From: Bacteroides ihuae
Lineage (GTDB): Bacteria; Bacteroidota; Bacteroidia; Bacteroidales; Bacteroidaceae
Length of the DNA: 64,000 nucleotides
NCBI RefSeq assembly: GCF_900104585.1
Contig: NZ_FNVX01000005.1
Span: forward strand, 310,001 to 374,000
Direction of reading: 5' to 3'
Under the pieces are notes generated by a model. The model made no database searches. It was not told the origin of the DNA and saw only the letters and a program-made list of their open reading frames with translations. Shown in pieces: positions 37,397 through 44,437 of the stretch (position 1 is the first letter of the stretch; every line of letters starts with the position of its first letter). Both the position numbers and the translations under genes were made by a program.

Positions 37397-37519
37397 TCAA
37401 GTATAATCAATTAAAATAAGTTAATATCCAGTATTTCTTAGATGAAAAACTTGATATTACTTGAATTTACTTTATCTTTGCATCATTCAATCACACAAAT
37501 ATACAATGATTGATTGAAT
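37397..37519 (+). promoter_or_regulatory. Operator/promoter region between repressor and early genes
   Basis: Two related 14-base sites in opposite orientation, TCAAGTATAATCAA (37397-37410) and TTGATATTACTTGA (37451-37464), are likely repressor operators. The second overlaps the -33 element of a rightward promoter: TTG 37451-37453, 19-base spacer, TATCTTTG 37473-37480. A further inverted repeat, ATTCAATCA (37485-37493) with TGATTGAAT (37511-37519), lies in the leader. The layout is that of a temperate-phage immunity switch. Confidence 0.65.
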
Positions 37520-37554
37520 AAGCAAAGAAAAAACAATACCTAATAAGGATTAAG

Positions 37555-37860
37555 ATGAAAAATCAACAATACAATTTGTCGCAAATCATGAGAACAGCTC
37601 ATAGAAGTTATAGAAGAGCAAATGGTGAAAAAACCTTTTCAGAATGTCTCGTGAACTCATGGAAATTAGCAAAGCTTCAGGTAGCAATGAGCGGTGTTAA
37701 TGAAAATGCAAAGAAAGCGATGGAGAGAAGAAATGAAACTATCCGTAATTCCGCAAAAGCTACTCCAAGCAAAGCATATAATGATCTGAATATTCCTGAA
37801 TCTGCATATTACAATCCAAATAGCACTGGCCTGTACGGGGCACACTACGTCGGAGACTGA
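37555..37860 (+). CDS. First rightward early protein, unknown
   Basis: 101 residues, basic and helical (IMRTAHRSYRRANGEKTFSECLVNSWKLAK). No known domain recognised, though short proteins of this type (SYRRANG...FSECLVNSWK) are familiar as first early genes in Bacteroides phages. It is the only gene between the immunity promoter and the structured 550-base segment, so it shares a transcript with it. Confidence 0.65.
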   Translation: MKNQQYNLSQIMRTAHRSYRRANGEKTFSECLVNSWKLAKLQVAMSGVNENAKKAMERRNETIRNSAKATPSKAYNDLNIPESAYYNPNSTGLYGAHYVGD

Positions 37861-38410
37861 CGGATGAAATATTCCTGTATGGTCTTAGAACCTACCTTTT
37901 GATAGGGTACAGAGAGCAAAATGCGCATTGGCTTAGTTTTCGGTGCAATCCCTTTGAGAATGAGCCTTCCGGCAACGGAGAATCTGAAAGAGGATACGAG
38001 GTTAATTGAACCTTAATCAATCGCTTGGCAGCGTTAAGTCACCCAATACAATGAGGTTTTAATCTGCATTTACCCGCAAAGGGATATTGGGAGCAATGAG
38101 AGTTTGACTCATAAAACAAACAGGGGTTGTTTCCTCCCCGCAATGAAGGATTCCCTGAAAGGCTCGGAACTGGTAACAGAAGCAGACTTGAGTAGGGATA
38201 CGGGTGCAGACCCGGAAAGCAATCGGTTACGTGTGACTGATATAATCTGCCGCAGTTCGTACTGAGAAAGGTACAACGGAACTCCGAAGCATACCCATAT
38301 AAACAGATAGTAGACATGTCCTTGATAGTAGTGGGTTAAAATGAAGCTTAACAACAAGCCCCGATCGGTACATCATTCCGGCTTGAAACCGTTGTAGGTT
38401 ATCGGGGCAC
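37861..38410 (+). ncRNA. Candidate large structured non-coding RNA
   Basis: About 550 bases with no believable gene, visibly richer in G and C than its neighbours, and filled with local helices on the plus strand. Examples: TTCCG-GCAA-CGGAG (37967-37980, GNRA tetraloop), AGGTT/AACCT (37999-38013), CGCT-TGGC-AGCG (38022-38033), CCCAATA/TATTGGG (38042-38091) enclosing CCC-GCAAA-GGG, ATGAG/CTCAT (38096-38112), GGGG/CCCC (38123-38139), CGGGT-GCAG-ACCCG (38201-38214), AGTTC/GAACT (38254-38283) enclosing GTAC/GTAC. It ends in GCCCCGAT/ATCGGGGC (38358-38408), probably a terminator. Size and phage setting recall the GOLLD/ROOL class of ornate RNAs, but I cannot assign it to either. Confidence 0.55.
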
Positions 38411-38435
38411 TATTATTTTAAATACGATATTCTTC

Positions 38436-38846
38436 TTATGCTTTTTTGCGATCCTTGATTTTGCAAATTGACTTGAATAATATTTGGAAAATAACAAAAA
38501 AGACAAAGAATGAAAATATAGCTATGTGTTGGTATAGAAATTCCAAAACTGAACCTAGTAGGGCTAAAATGGAGATAAAATAGGCAAAAAAAGTGCACAC
38601 GTACATATCTAATTTATTAAACTCTTTACTTAATAATGGGCGTAAGGAATTAATAGACAGAAGTATACCCAATGTCGATAACACTATGACTGTGGCAACT
38701 TTTAGGAAATAATTATAAGATTCAAATTCGGGAATTACATTATGCATAAGTAAATAGCCAACAGGAGCATACATGATAATTGCCATTACAACTCTCTGCC
38801 CCTTATTTTTTAGAGACTTTTTAATAAGAGAAATCAGTTCGTTCAT
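38436..38846 (-). CDS. Four-helix membrane protein, unknown
   Basis: 136 residues with four hydrophobic segments (VVMAIIMYAPVGYLLM, FLKVATVIVLSTLGILLSI, MYVCTFFAYFISILALLGSV, IAIFSFFVFFVIFQILF) and a Lys-rich end. No family recognised. It is transcribed toward the structured RNA segment, against the early genes, so it may be expressed in the lysogen as an accessory gene. Confidence 0.6.
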   Translation of the reverse strand: MNELISLIKKSLKNKGQRVVMAIIMYAPVGYLLMHNVIPEFESYNYFLKVATVIVLSTLGILLSINSLRPLLSKEFNKLDMYVCTFFAYFISILALLGSVLEFLYQHIAIFSFFVFFVIFQILFKSICKIKDRKKA

Positions 38847-38869
38847 TTTATTTAATATTTTAATTTGTT

Positions 38870-39124
38870 ATGAAAATAAGTTATACTATTTTATCGAGAA
38901 ATTTAGGACTTACAATGCATAGCCTTTGTAAGTCCATAAATTATTTAGTGGAAGAGGGGTTAATAACTAAGGATGTATCTAAACAATGTACGTTCCTTAC
39001 TTTAACTGAAAAAGCTCGGGAGATTCTTTCTCCAAGTTGTCCATCTCATTATACAGATATTCAACGTAGTCTTCTACAGTCTGGTGCTGGTTTGAGGATC
39101 CTCTATCAATTATTGTGGAGTTAG
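38870..39124 (+). CDS. Short winged-helix (MarR-like) protein, possibly truncated
   Basis: 84 residues. The first 55 read as a winged helix (ILSRNLGLTMHSLCKSINYLVEEGLITKDVSKQCTFLTLTEKAREIL). The last 30 residues lie antisense to the C-terminal coding part of the gene at 38997-39347 and look like accidental read-through, so the functional part may have been cut. A real HTH pattern makes it more than a chance frame, but it could be a relic. Confidence 0.4.
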   Translation: MKISYTILSRNLGLTMHSLCKSINYLVEEGLITKDVSKQCTFLTLTEKAREILSPSCPSHYTDIQRSLLQSGAGLRILYQLLWS

Positions 39125-39347
39125 TGAGGTAATCACGGCAAAAATAATCTTTATCGGATGCGTTTGTTTCAATGGTAGTGTCTTGAGGAAATCCAATGAT
39201 ATCGAATGCTGTATCCAGAAGGATATTACTGAGATTTACGTTGACTCCAAGTTTTTCTAATTCATCGCATTTATAGCTTAAGCTAAGGTGTTCATGGATA
39301 AGCGTTTCGACAATCTCTCTTTGAGTTTTAATAATAGATTTTTTCAT
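38997..39347 (-). CDS. Unknown small protein
   Basis: 116 acidic residues, no membrane segment, two or three helices (KTQREIVETLIHEHLSLSYKCDELEKLG; VEDYVEYLYNEMDNLEKESPELFQLK). A TACCTTTG -7 box lies on the minus strand at 39374-39381, 27 bases upstream, supporting real expression. It overlaps the end of the winged-helix frame tail to tail by 128 bases. No family recognised. Confidence 0.5.
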   Translation of the reverse strand: MKKSIIKTQREIVETLIHEHLSLSYKCDELEKLGVNVNLSNILLDTAFDIIGFPQDTTIETNASDKDYFCRDYLTNSTIIDRGSSNQHQTVEDYVEYLYNEMDNLEKESPELFQLK

Positions 39348-39387
39348 TATTACTTATTTTTTGGTTTGTACTACAAAGGTAAGTAAA

Positions 39388-39434
39388 TCTCCCGAAAAAG
39401 AGCGTGATGCTGTTGATCGAATCACTTCGGGAGA
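39388..39434 (+). promoter_or_regulatory. Leader hairpin upstream of the 39463 gene
   Basis: TCTCCCGAA (39388-39396) and TTCGGGAGA (39426-39434) are perfect complements and enclose a second stem GTGAT/ATCAC. The structure sits 28 bases before the ATG at 39463. It may be a 5' leader element or a terminator of rightward transcription; there is no T-run. Confidence 0.5.
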
Positions 39435-39462
39435 ACATTAATCAATTAATAATATTAGAGTT

Positions 39463-39747
39463 ATGGGAAAAGTAAAAAACGTTCGACAGCTTGTCGAAAA
39501 AGCTGTTATGGACTCTATCGAGTTTTCTACTAGAAACAAAGGCCAAATCTTTGTTCAGTACAGTCCTCATGTGGATGCTGTTCTATTTCATGCGTATAAG
39601 AATGGATGGTCTATGGATAATCCAAATGCTCCAACTGATTTCAATTTTACTATTTATATCAAAGGTAATTTGAAGCCAACGATTCGAGAAGCAAAAGCGG
39701 CTTTAAAGTCTGTATATGATTTTATTAAGGAGGGAGGTGACAAATGA
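39463..39747 (+). CDS. Unknown early protein
   Basis: 94 residues, mixed alpha/beta, start preceded by an AT-rich leader. The next gene begins four bases before its stop (ATGA overlap), so it heads a tightly packed run of early genes. No family recognised. Confidence 0.6.
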   Translation: MGKVKNVRQLVEKAVMDSIEFSTRNKGQIFVQYSPHVDAVLFHAYKNGWSMDNPNAPTDFNFTIYIKGNLKPTIREAKAALKSVYDFIKEGGDK

Positions 39748-39944
39748 ATGAAACAATAGAAAGAAGGGATGTTTCGCCTGTTCTGCGAGAAATGGAAGTA
39801 GGCAGTGAAGAGGTATTCCCTATTGAGCAACAACAAACGGTAGTCAACACGATTCAGCGTTTGCAGACAGAATTAATCCGTTCAGGTGCAAAGTGGTCAC
39901 AATGCAAAAAAGGATTTGTTTGTGTGGCAAAAAGGATAGCATAA
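39744..39944 (+). CDS. Unknown small early protein
   Basis: 66 residues (MNETIERRDVSPVLREMEVG), ending in a basic patch (KWSQCKKGFVCVAKRIA). Start overlaps the previous stop and its own stop overlaps the next start (TAATG). No family recognised. Confidence 0.55.
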   Translation: MNETIERRDVSPVLREMEVGSEEVFPIEQQQTVVNTIQRLQTELIRSGAKWSQCKKGFVCVAKRIA

Positions 39945-40333
39945 TGATGAATGCTTTGTCACCGGCAGAATGGCAGGTCGCAAATGAATATTGCAAGGGA
40001 CTTACCGATAAGGAGGTGGCCGATAATTTATGCAAATCGGTATGGACCACCAAAACACAGAAACGGACAATATACAGGAAGCTCGGAATATCGAAAGATA
40101 CCGAGCTTCTTTTGTATATGCTCTGTGAGAAAATGAAAAAGAATTTCGATCTGAAAGAAATTCGCAAACACGGGCTTGAGCTCTTGTTCAGTGTCTTATT
40201 TATTGTGATGCAGGTAACATGTCACAATGTTGATTTAAGACGAATGAGAGGCAAAAAGAATGCTCGTATAACTGCGAGGGCTAGAACTGGATCGGGAAAG
40301 AAAAATGAACTTGATTTAACGACACTGATATGA
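39944..40333 (+). CDS. LuxR-type helix-turn-helix protein
   Basis: 129 residues from the ATG at 39944, which overlaps the previous stop; an in-frame ATG 51 bases earlier would lie inside the previous gene. A GerE/LuxR-type HTH is visible (LSPAEWQVANEYCKGLTDKEVADNL, then VWTTKTQKRTIYRKLGI). A hydrophobic stretch (LELLFSVLFIVMQVTC) and a basic tail follow. No receiver domain, so probably a phage transcription regulator of the early region. Confidence 0.7.
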   Translation: MMNALSPAEWQVANEYCKGLTDKEVADNLCKSVWTTKTQKRTIYRKLGISKDTELLLYMLCEKMKKNFDLKEIRKHGLELLFSVLFIVMQVTCHNVDLRRMRGKKNARITARARTGSGKKNELDLTTLI

Positions 40334-40650
40334 TATACCAAGCAAATAATGAACTGAGGACAACGATACTCGATGATGGGACAATAGAGGCAAAGCTTCA
40401 GGAAATACTAACGGTGATGAACAATAAAACGTTCGGCCAGCGTGAAGCTGCTGATATTGTCGGCGGACGTGGGAGACTCTTTAAGTTAGTGGGTGAGGGC
40501 AAAATACGTGCGGAGAAGCCAACTAACAAGCAAAATGGTAAATGGTTTTGCAATGCTTCCGATGTGCTTCGCTTTGCCAGAAGATCGTACCGTAAACCTC
40601 GTAAATTGAAAAGAGATGGGAAAAATAATAATAAACGTGCTAGTGCTTAA
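40330..40650 (+). CDS. DNA-binding protein of the DUF3853 type
   Basis: 106 residues. A HTH-like motif (TFGQREAADIVGGRGRLFKLVGEGKIRAEK) followed by a basic C-terminus (RFARRSYRKPRKLKRDGKNNNKRA), the pattern of DUF3853 proteins frequent in Bacteroides mobile elements. The start overlaps the LuxR-type gene by four bases. Confidence 0.65.
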   Translation: MIYQANNELRTTILDDGTIEAKLQEILTVMNNKTFGQREAADIVGGRGRLFKLVGEGKIRAEKPTNKQNGKWFCNASDVLRFARRSYRKPRKLKRDGKNNNKRASA

Positions 40651-40798
40651 TTTATTAGCATTGCCGTGTTTGTTGATGTTTAACGGAGAAAATCCAATAA
40701 CAGGAGAATGGAACTGGCATTGGAATGTGATAGGGCTCGTATACTCGGTATGGTTTTATCATCGCATTCTAAAGCCAATATTTAAACCCATGATGTGA
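40616..40798 (+). CDS. Small membrane protein
   Basis: 60 residues with one clear hydrophobic segment (IIINVLVLNLLALPCLLM) and a second weaker one (VIGLVYSVWFYHRIL). It overlaps the preceding gene by 35 bases in another frame, typical of the compact early region. No family recognised. Confidence 0.5.
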   Translation: MGKIIINVLVLNLLALPCLLMFNGENPITGEWNWHWNVIGLVYSVWFYHRILKPIFKPMM

Positions 40799-40850
40799 AT
40801 CACGGTGAATTGTGTTTTTCATAGTATTTGATTTTTTTTAGCTTGAAAGT

Positions 40851-40878
40851 CCTACGTCAGGCGTGGCGTAGGCAAAAC
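40851..40878 (+). other. Hairpin leader of the first tRNA
   Basis: CCTACG (40851-40856) pairs with CGTAGG (40867-40872); CAAAAC then leads directly into the tRNA at 40879. The segment GGCAAAACGG (40871-40880) is repeated exactly before the second tRNA. Confidence 0.6.
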
Positions 40879-40992
40879 GGAGAAGTGGCGGAATGGTAGA
40901 CGCTCCACCCTAGTGCGTGGAATTGGTTCCGATCGTGCCGGACGTTTGCAATTGGTATGTGACAAATACAGGTTCGAATCCTGCCTTCTCCA
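40879..40992 (+). tRNA. Atypical class II (Leu-like) tRNA with 8-base anticodon loop
   Basis: Acceptor GGAGAAG/CTTCTCC (40879-40885 with 40985-40991) is perfect, discriminator A, with CA following. The D arm TGGCGGAATGGTAGACGC is that of tRNA-Leu. The anticodon stem TCCAC/GTGGA closes on eight bases, CCTAGTGC, containing CTA and TAG overlapped; UAG would be Leu, CUA would read amber, and an 8-base loop is known from four-base-reading tRNAs. The variable region is about 47 bases with a long stem (AATTG/CAATT, inner TCCG/CGGA). T loop TTCGAAT is normal, with four paired bases in the stem. A phage tRNA of unusual shape. Confidence 0.6.
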
Positions 40993-41096
40993 CAATGCAA
41001 TATTGCAGATTAATCAAATAATGTCGCTGCAAAGGACAGCGTGAAGTGCAAGCCTTCTTTAGGATTTATACTTAACCGAATACATTTCATTTTGCA

Positions 41097-41121
41097 GCCT
41101 CGCAAGCGTGCGGGGCAAAAC
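41097..41121 (+). other. Hairpin leader of the second tRNA
   Basis: GCCTCGCA (41097-41104) pairs with TGCGGGGC (41109-41116), including one G.T pair; AAAAC then leads into the tRNA at 41122. It repeats the hairpin-plus-AAAAC-GG layout seen before the first tRNA. Confidence 0.6.
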
Positions 41122-41190
41122 GGGCTATTAGTCAAAGGCAGACATCGGAGTGTTTATCCGAAAATAGCGGTTCGATTCCGTTATAGTCCA
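41122..41190 (+). tRNA. tRNA-Asn(GUU)-like
   Basis: 69 bases. Acceptor GGGCTAT/ATAGTCC with one G.T pair, three-base D stem GTC/GAC with loop AAAGGCA, anticodon stem TCGGA/TCCGA with loop GTGTTTA (anticodon GTT), four-base variable region, T stem AGCGG/CCGTT around TTCGATT, discriminator A and CA following. Position 37 is T rather than the usual purine and position 32 is G, so it is a divergent phage copy. The 62-codon frame across it is not a gene. Confidence 0.7.
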
Positions 41191-41277
41191 CACCTTAGCG
41201 GAGGGAGTATAAATACAATTTTAAACTAGAACTATAATGATTGTAAAGCCTGTTAAGGTGCATAAAATCGATTGTAA

Positions 41278-41318
41278 TCCCGGTGTGGCTTGAATGCCTA
41301 TCCGGGAACTATTTTTTT
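41278..41318 (+). terminator. Intrinsic terminator after the tRNA pair
   Basis: TCCCGG (41278-41283) pairs with CCGGGA (41302-41307), followed by ACTATTTTTTT. It separates the tRNA segment from the replication operon that starts at 41356. Confidence 0.75.
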
Positions 41319-41355
41319 GATTCATTTTATTTATTAACCCACAAAATTATTAATC

Positions 41356-42291
41356 ATGGGACTTATTAAGAAACCGACCGAGCTGATGGTCAAAAGTACA
41401 ATATCAGCACTTATTTACGGACAACCGGGTATCGGTAAAACGACGCTTTCTTTGAGTGCGCCTAATCCGGTATTATTTGATTATGACGGTGGTGTGCACC
41501 GTGTGAATGCTGCACATCGTATGCCGACGGTACAAATCACTTCATGGGATGAAACGAATCAGGTTATTGCCTCGGAGGACATTAAAGAGTATAACACGAT
41601 CGTGATTGATACGGCCGGTAAGATGCTTGACTTTATGAGTGCGGATATTATTGCTCGTTCAAAGAATAAAACGCCGGGCCGAAAGTTGGCATTGAATGAA
41701 TACGGCGAACGAAAGGCTATGTTTATCGCATTTCTCAAAACTGTTTCGATGATGGGTAAGAACGTTGTGTTTGTTGCCCATGAACGCGAGGAGAAGAATG
41801 GCGAGGAAAAACAGATTAGGCCGGAGATTGGCGGTAGCTCTGCCGGTGATTTGATTAAGGAATTGGATCTTGTAGGGTACATGGAGGCCATCGGAAAAGA
41901 GAAAACAATTTCTTTCGATCCCTGCGAGAAGTTCTATGGAAAGAATACCTGCAACCTTCCTTCTGTGATAAAGATTCCGGTTATCATCGATGCAAACGGT
42001 AACATAACCGGCCGTAATACATTCATGACTGACATCATTTCAAAATACACGGAATATCAGGCTAGGCAAACGGAGCTCTCGAATGACTATGAATCTTTGA
42101 TGGATGTGATAAGGGAGAACGTAGAGCTTGTGACAGATGAAATTTCCGCAAATGATGCTCTTACCCGTATTGGTGAATTCCAGCACATCTTTGATAGTAA
42201 GGTGCAGGCTGGCACACTCTTGAATGATAAATGTAGAAAGTTAGGATTGAAATACAATAAATTATCAAAGAAGTATGAACGTGCGGCCTGA
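41356..42291 (+). CDS. Sak4-like AAA/RecA-fold phage ATPase
   Basis: 311 residues. Walker A GQPGIGKTT (about 23-31), Walker B NTIVIDTAG, a sensor region VVFVAHEREE, matching the phage AAA_24/Sak4 group of single-strand annealing or recombination ATPases. It is followed by an exonuclease-like gene overlapping by 17 bases, the classic pairing of a phage recombination module. The C-terminal 100 residues are helical. Confidence 0.8.
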   Translation: MGLIKKPTELMVKSTISALIYGQPGIGKTTLSLSAPNPVLFDYDGGVHRVNAAHRMPTVQITSWDETNQVIASEDIKEYNTIVIDTAGKMLDFMSADIIARSKNKTPGRKLALNEYGERKAMFIAFLKTVSMMGKNVVFVAHEREEKNGEEKQIRPEIGGSSAGDLIKELDLVGYMEAIGKEKTISFDPCEKFYGKNTCNLPSVIKIPVIIDANGNITGRNTFMTDIISKYTEYQARQTELSNDYESLMDVIRENVELVTDEISANDALTRIGEFQHIFDSKVQAGTLLNDKCRKLGLKYNKLSKKYERAA

Positions 42292-43087
42292 TTATAAATT
42301 TTATCCAAGTCTACTTGACCAATACGAGAAGTATTTGAGAGCGGACGAACAGCTGGAAGCATATTGGAATATTGATAATGAAACCGGGGAATATAAAAAA
42401 TCTCCGGAAGAAATTGAAGTTGAACTGAAGCAAAGCTTGTTGGATTCTATCAACCGTGTTCCCTTTGAAAGTGAGGCGGCTGATAAGGGAACAGCTTTCA
42501 ATGAGATCATTGATTGCTATGTGCATAGTCGTGGGCATGTGCCTGATGAACGTAATAACTTCACTATTAAAGGTGATGAAGAAAGGAACGTTATCATGGT
42601 TGAGTTTCCGAATAGGCGCTTCATGTTTGACAGGCAGTGGTGTATTGAACAAGCGAACTACTTTGAAAGTGCCGTTTCTCAGTTGTTTGTCTCCGCAATT
42701 CTCCCGACACAGTTTGGTAATGTTGAACTCTACGGGTTTATTGATGAACTCATTCGTGATACGGTGTACGATATCAAAACAACATCAAAGTATGAGTTTG
42801 GCAAATACGAGCATGGCTGGCAACGGCATGTGTATCCGTATTGTTTGATTGCATCGGGACAGATGGATAGCGTGAAAGCATTTGAGTTTACCGCTTATGC
42901 TTTAAAAGGTGGTACCAGTAGAACACCGCTTATAAGTGGTACACAGTTTCCGGAGTATTACACTTACAATCACAAACAGAGTACTCAAATGCTGATAAAC
43001 CATTGCGAGGCTTTCATTCAGTTTTTGGAAGCTAACAAGGAACTTATTACTGATAAAAAAGTGTTTGGAGGGCAAAACAATGAGTAA
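42275..43087 (+). CDS. PD-(D/E)XK exonuclease-like protein
   Basis: 270 residues. A RecB/Cas4-type nuclease core is seen: AADKGTAFNEIIDCYV (motif I), ELYGFIDELI (Asp) and TVYDIKTTSKYEFGKYEHGWQRHVYPY (Asp-x-Lys and the QxxxY-like motif). Partner of the Sak4-like ATPase, with overlapping reading frames. Probable role: recessing DNA ends for recombination. Confidence 0.8.
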   Translation: MNVRPDYKFYPSLLDQYEKYLRADEQLEAYWNIDNETGEYKKSPEEIEVELKQSLLDSINRVPFESEAADKGTAFNEIIDCYVHSRGHVPDERNNFTIKGDEERNVIMVEFPNRRFMFDRQWCIEQANYFESAVSQLFVSAILPTQFGNVELYGFIDELIRDTVYDIKTTSKYEFGKYEHGWQRHVYPYCLIASGQMDSVKAFEFTAYALKGGTSRTPLISGTQFPEYYTYNHKQSTQMLINHCEAFIQFLEANKELITDKKVFGGQNNE

Positions 43088-43382
43088 TATTTCGGATATA
43101 ATGAGTGTCAATGTCAACAATCTGCGGGAGAGGCAATATTCGGCTTTGAAATCTCATGTATTGGAAAAATTGAACAGAGTGTCCAAGGCAATAGAAGAAG
43201 ATCGGTTAAGCGATATTGAAAGCGAATTAAGCTTTAGTCCCGCCGGTGATGGTTACGGATGCAACAACCATTTCATTGACTTTAATTGGGAAAAAGGGGA
43301 TGAAACGATTGATATGGCAGAGGTCACTAATATGCTTATGGAGCTCTCCGGACATGAGCTTAAAATGATTGGAGTGTTATGA
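43080..43382 (+). CDS. Unknown early protein
   Basis: 100 residues from the ATG at 43080 (MSNISDIMSVNVNN), preceded by GGAGGG at 43068-43073; an in-frame ATG 15 bases upstream has no such site. Overlaps the nuclease stop by eight bases. Acidic, helical N-terminus and a beta-rich end. No family recognised. Confidence 0.6.
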   Translation: MSNISDIMSVNVNNLRERQYSALKSHVLEKLNRVSKAIEEDRLSDIESELSFSPAGDGYGCNNHFIDFNWEKGDETIDMAEVTNMLMELSGHELKMIGVL

Positions 43383-43804
43383 GTCAGGAAGCAATTCTAA
43401 CGAAGAAAGACGGAGAGGTAGAGTTATCAAAGCCATTAGAGTTTATGTATTCCCAGTTAAGGAATGGGCGTTATAGGTTGAAAATTGAACGTTATGTTGA
43501 ACAGCGTACTATTTCACAGAATGCATTGATGTGGTTATGGTTTACATGTATTGAGCGAGAAACAGGGACAGATAAGCAAGATGTGCATGATCACTACTGT
43601 ATGGCCTTTCTTCGTAGAACTGCTTTAATTAATGGTGTAGAGATGACGGTTTGCGGGAGTACTTCCATGCTAAACACGTTGCAAATGACTGATTTTTTAG
43701 AGAAGGTTAAGGCGGATGCGGCGGTTGAACTGGGAATCACTCTCCCTCTTCCCGAAGATCGGTACTATGCCGAGTTTATTAACGAGTATAAATACAGAAG
43801 GTAA
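43379..43804 (+). CDS. NinB-like recombination protein
   Basis: 141 residues. YRLKIERYVEQRTISQNALMWLWFTCIE and the later STSMLNTLQMTDFLEKVKADAAVELGITLPLP correspond to the conserved core of NinB/YbcN-type proteins, which bind single-stranded DNA and aid recombination in lambdoid phages. Position next to the Sak4/exonuclease pair agrees. Start overlaps the previous gene by four bases. Confidence 0.55.
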   Translation: MSQEAILTKKDGEVELSKPLEFMYSQLRNGRYRLKIERYVEQRTISQNALMWLWFTCIERETGTDKQDVHDHYCMAFLRRTALINGVEMTVCGSTSMLNTLQMTDFLEKVKADAAVELGITLPLPEDRYYAEFINEYKYRR

Positions 43805-43806
43805 TT

Positions 43807-44433
43807 ATGGATATTACAAAAGCAAAAATTACAAAGGATAATACGATTGTTGCAACGTATACCAATGAGAACGGTGACACGGTTACCATTGAGGGAAAGA
43901 ACATTGTTCATAAGGATTTGACCGCCGCTTTTAGCGAGCTTATTCCTCACTTGACAATTCTGTGCGAACAGAAAGAAGCGGATGGGAAACTTCTCTGTGA
44001 TCTTCCTGATGGAATATATTCGAAGCTTGAGGTTTCCGGCTATTCAATGGGCGGGAGTGATGACAGCGAAGGGGTTACTTTGACGGGAAAGCGCTTCCTT
44101 ATGAGTAAGAAGGTGCTTAATTTGAATGCGCCGTTTACGATGTTCAACAATGAGAATGAAGAATACGAGTATGCGTTGGATCTTTATGAATCAGTGCAGA
44201 AATGCAGTTATGAGGTTGAACAGTACTTGTTTGAAAAGAAATGGGCTGTTGTGCAACAGGAGTTACCGTTTAAAGAGGGTGAGGCGAGTGATATGCCGTT
44301 TGAGGATATTAATCCTGATGCGGTTGCGGAAGCAGTAGAGGGCTTTGAGAATGCGGGTGCAACGTTTATTATTAACGGTGAGGAAGCGAAGCCGAAAAAA
44401 TCCCGTAAGTCGAAGAAAGAATTAGTAGCATAG
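43807..44433 (+). CDS. Unknown early protein with basic tail
   Basis: 208 residues: beta-rich N-terminal domain (ATYTNENGDTVTIEGKNIVHKDL), a helical middle, then an acidic linker and the basic end KPKKSRKSKKELVA. No family recognised. It lies two bases after the NinB-like gene and four before the helicase. Confidence 0.6.
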   Translation: MDITKAKITKDNTIVATYTNENGDTVTIEGKNIVHKDLTAAFSELIPHLTILCEQKEADGKLLCDLPDGIYSKLEVSGYSMGGSDDSEGVTLTGKRFLMSKKVLNLNAPFTMFNNENEEYEYALDLYESVQKCSYEVEQYLFEKKWAVVQQELPFKEGEASDMPFEDINPDAVAEAVEGFENAGATFIINGEEAKPKKSRKSKKELVA

Positions 44434-44437
44434 TTAT

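Noticed and set aside
38039..38357. Two minus-strand frames (92 and 82 residues) within the structured segment
   Set aside because: Composition is unlike a protein (Ser/Pro/Tyr-rich, no family), they overlap each other in different frames, and they follow the paired helices seen on the plus strand.
37861..38410. Group I or group II intron, or retron RNA
   Set aside because: No domain V-type sequence, no reverse transcriptase or homing endonuclease nearby, and it lies between genes rather than splitting one.
40879..40992. Ordinary tRNA-Leu(UAG)
   Set aside because: The anticodon stem only pairs with an 8-base loop and there is no U directly before UAG; the variable region is about three times normal length. 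Kept as atypical.
41041..41229. 62-codon plus-strand frame
   Set aside because: It runs across the tRNA-Asn-like gene and its hairpin leader; the tRNA explains the conservation-like structure.
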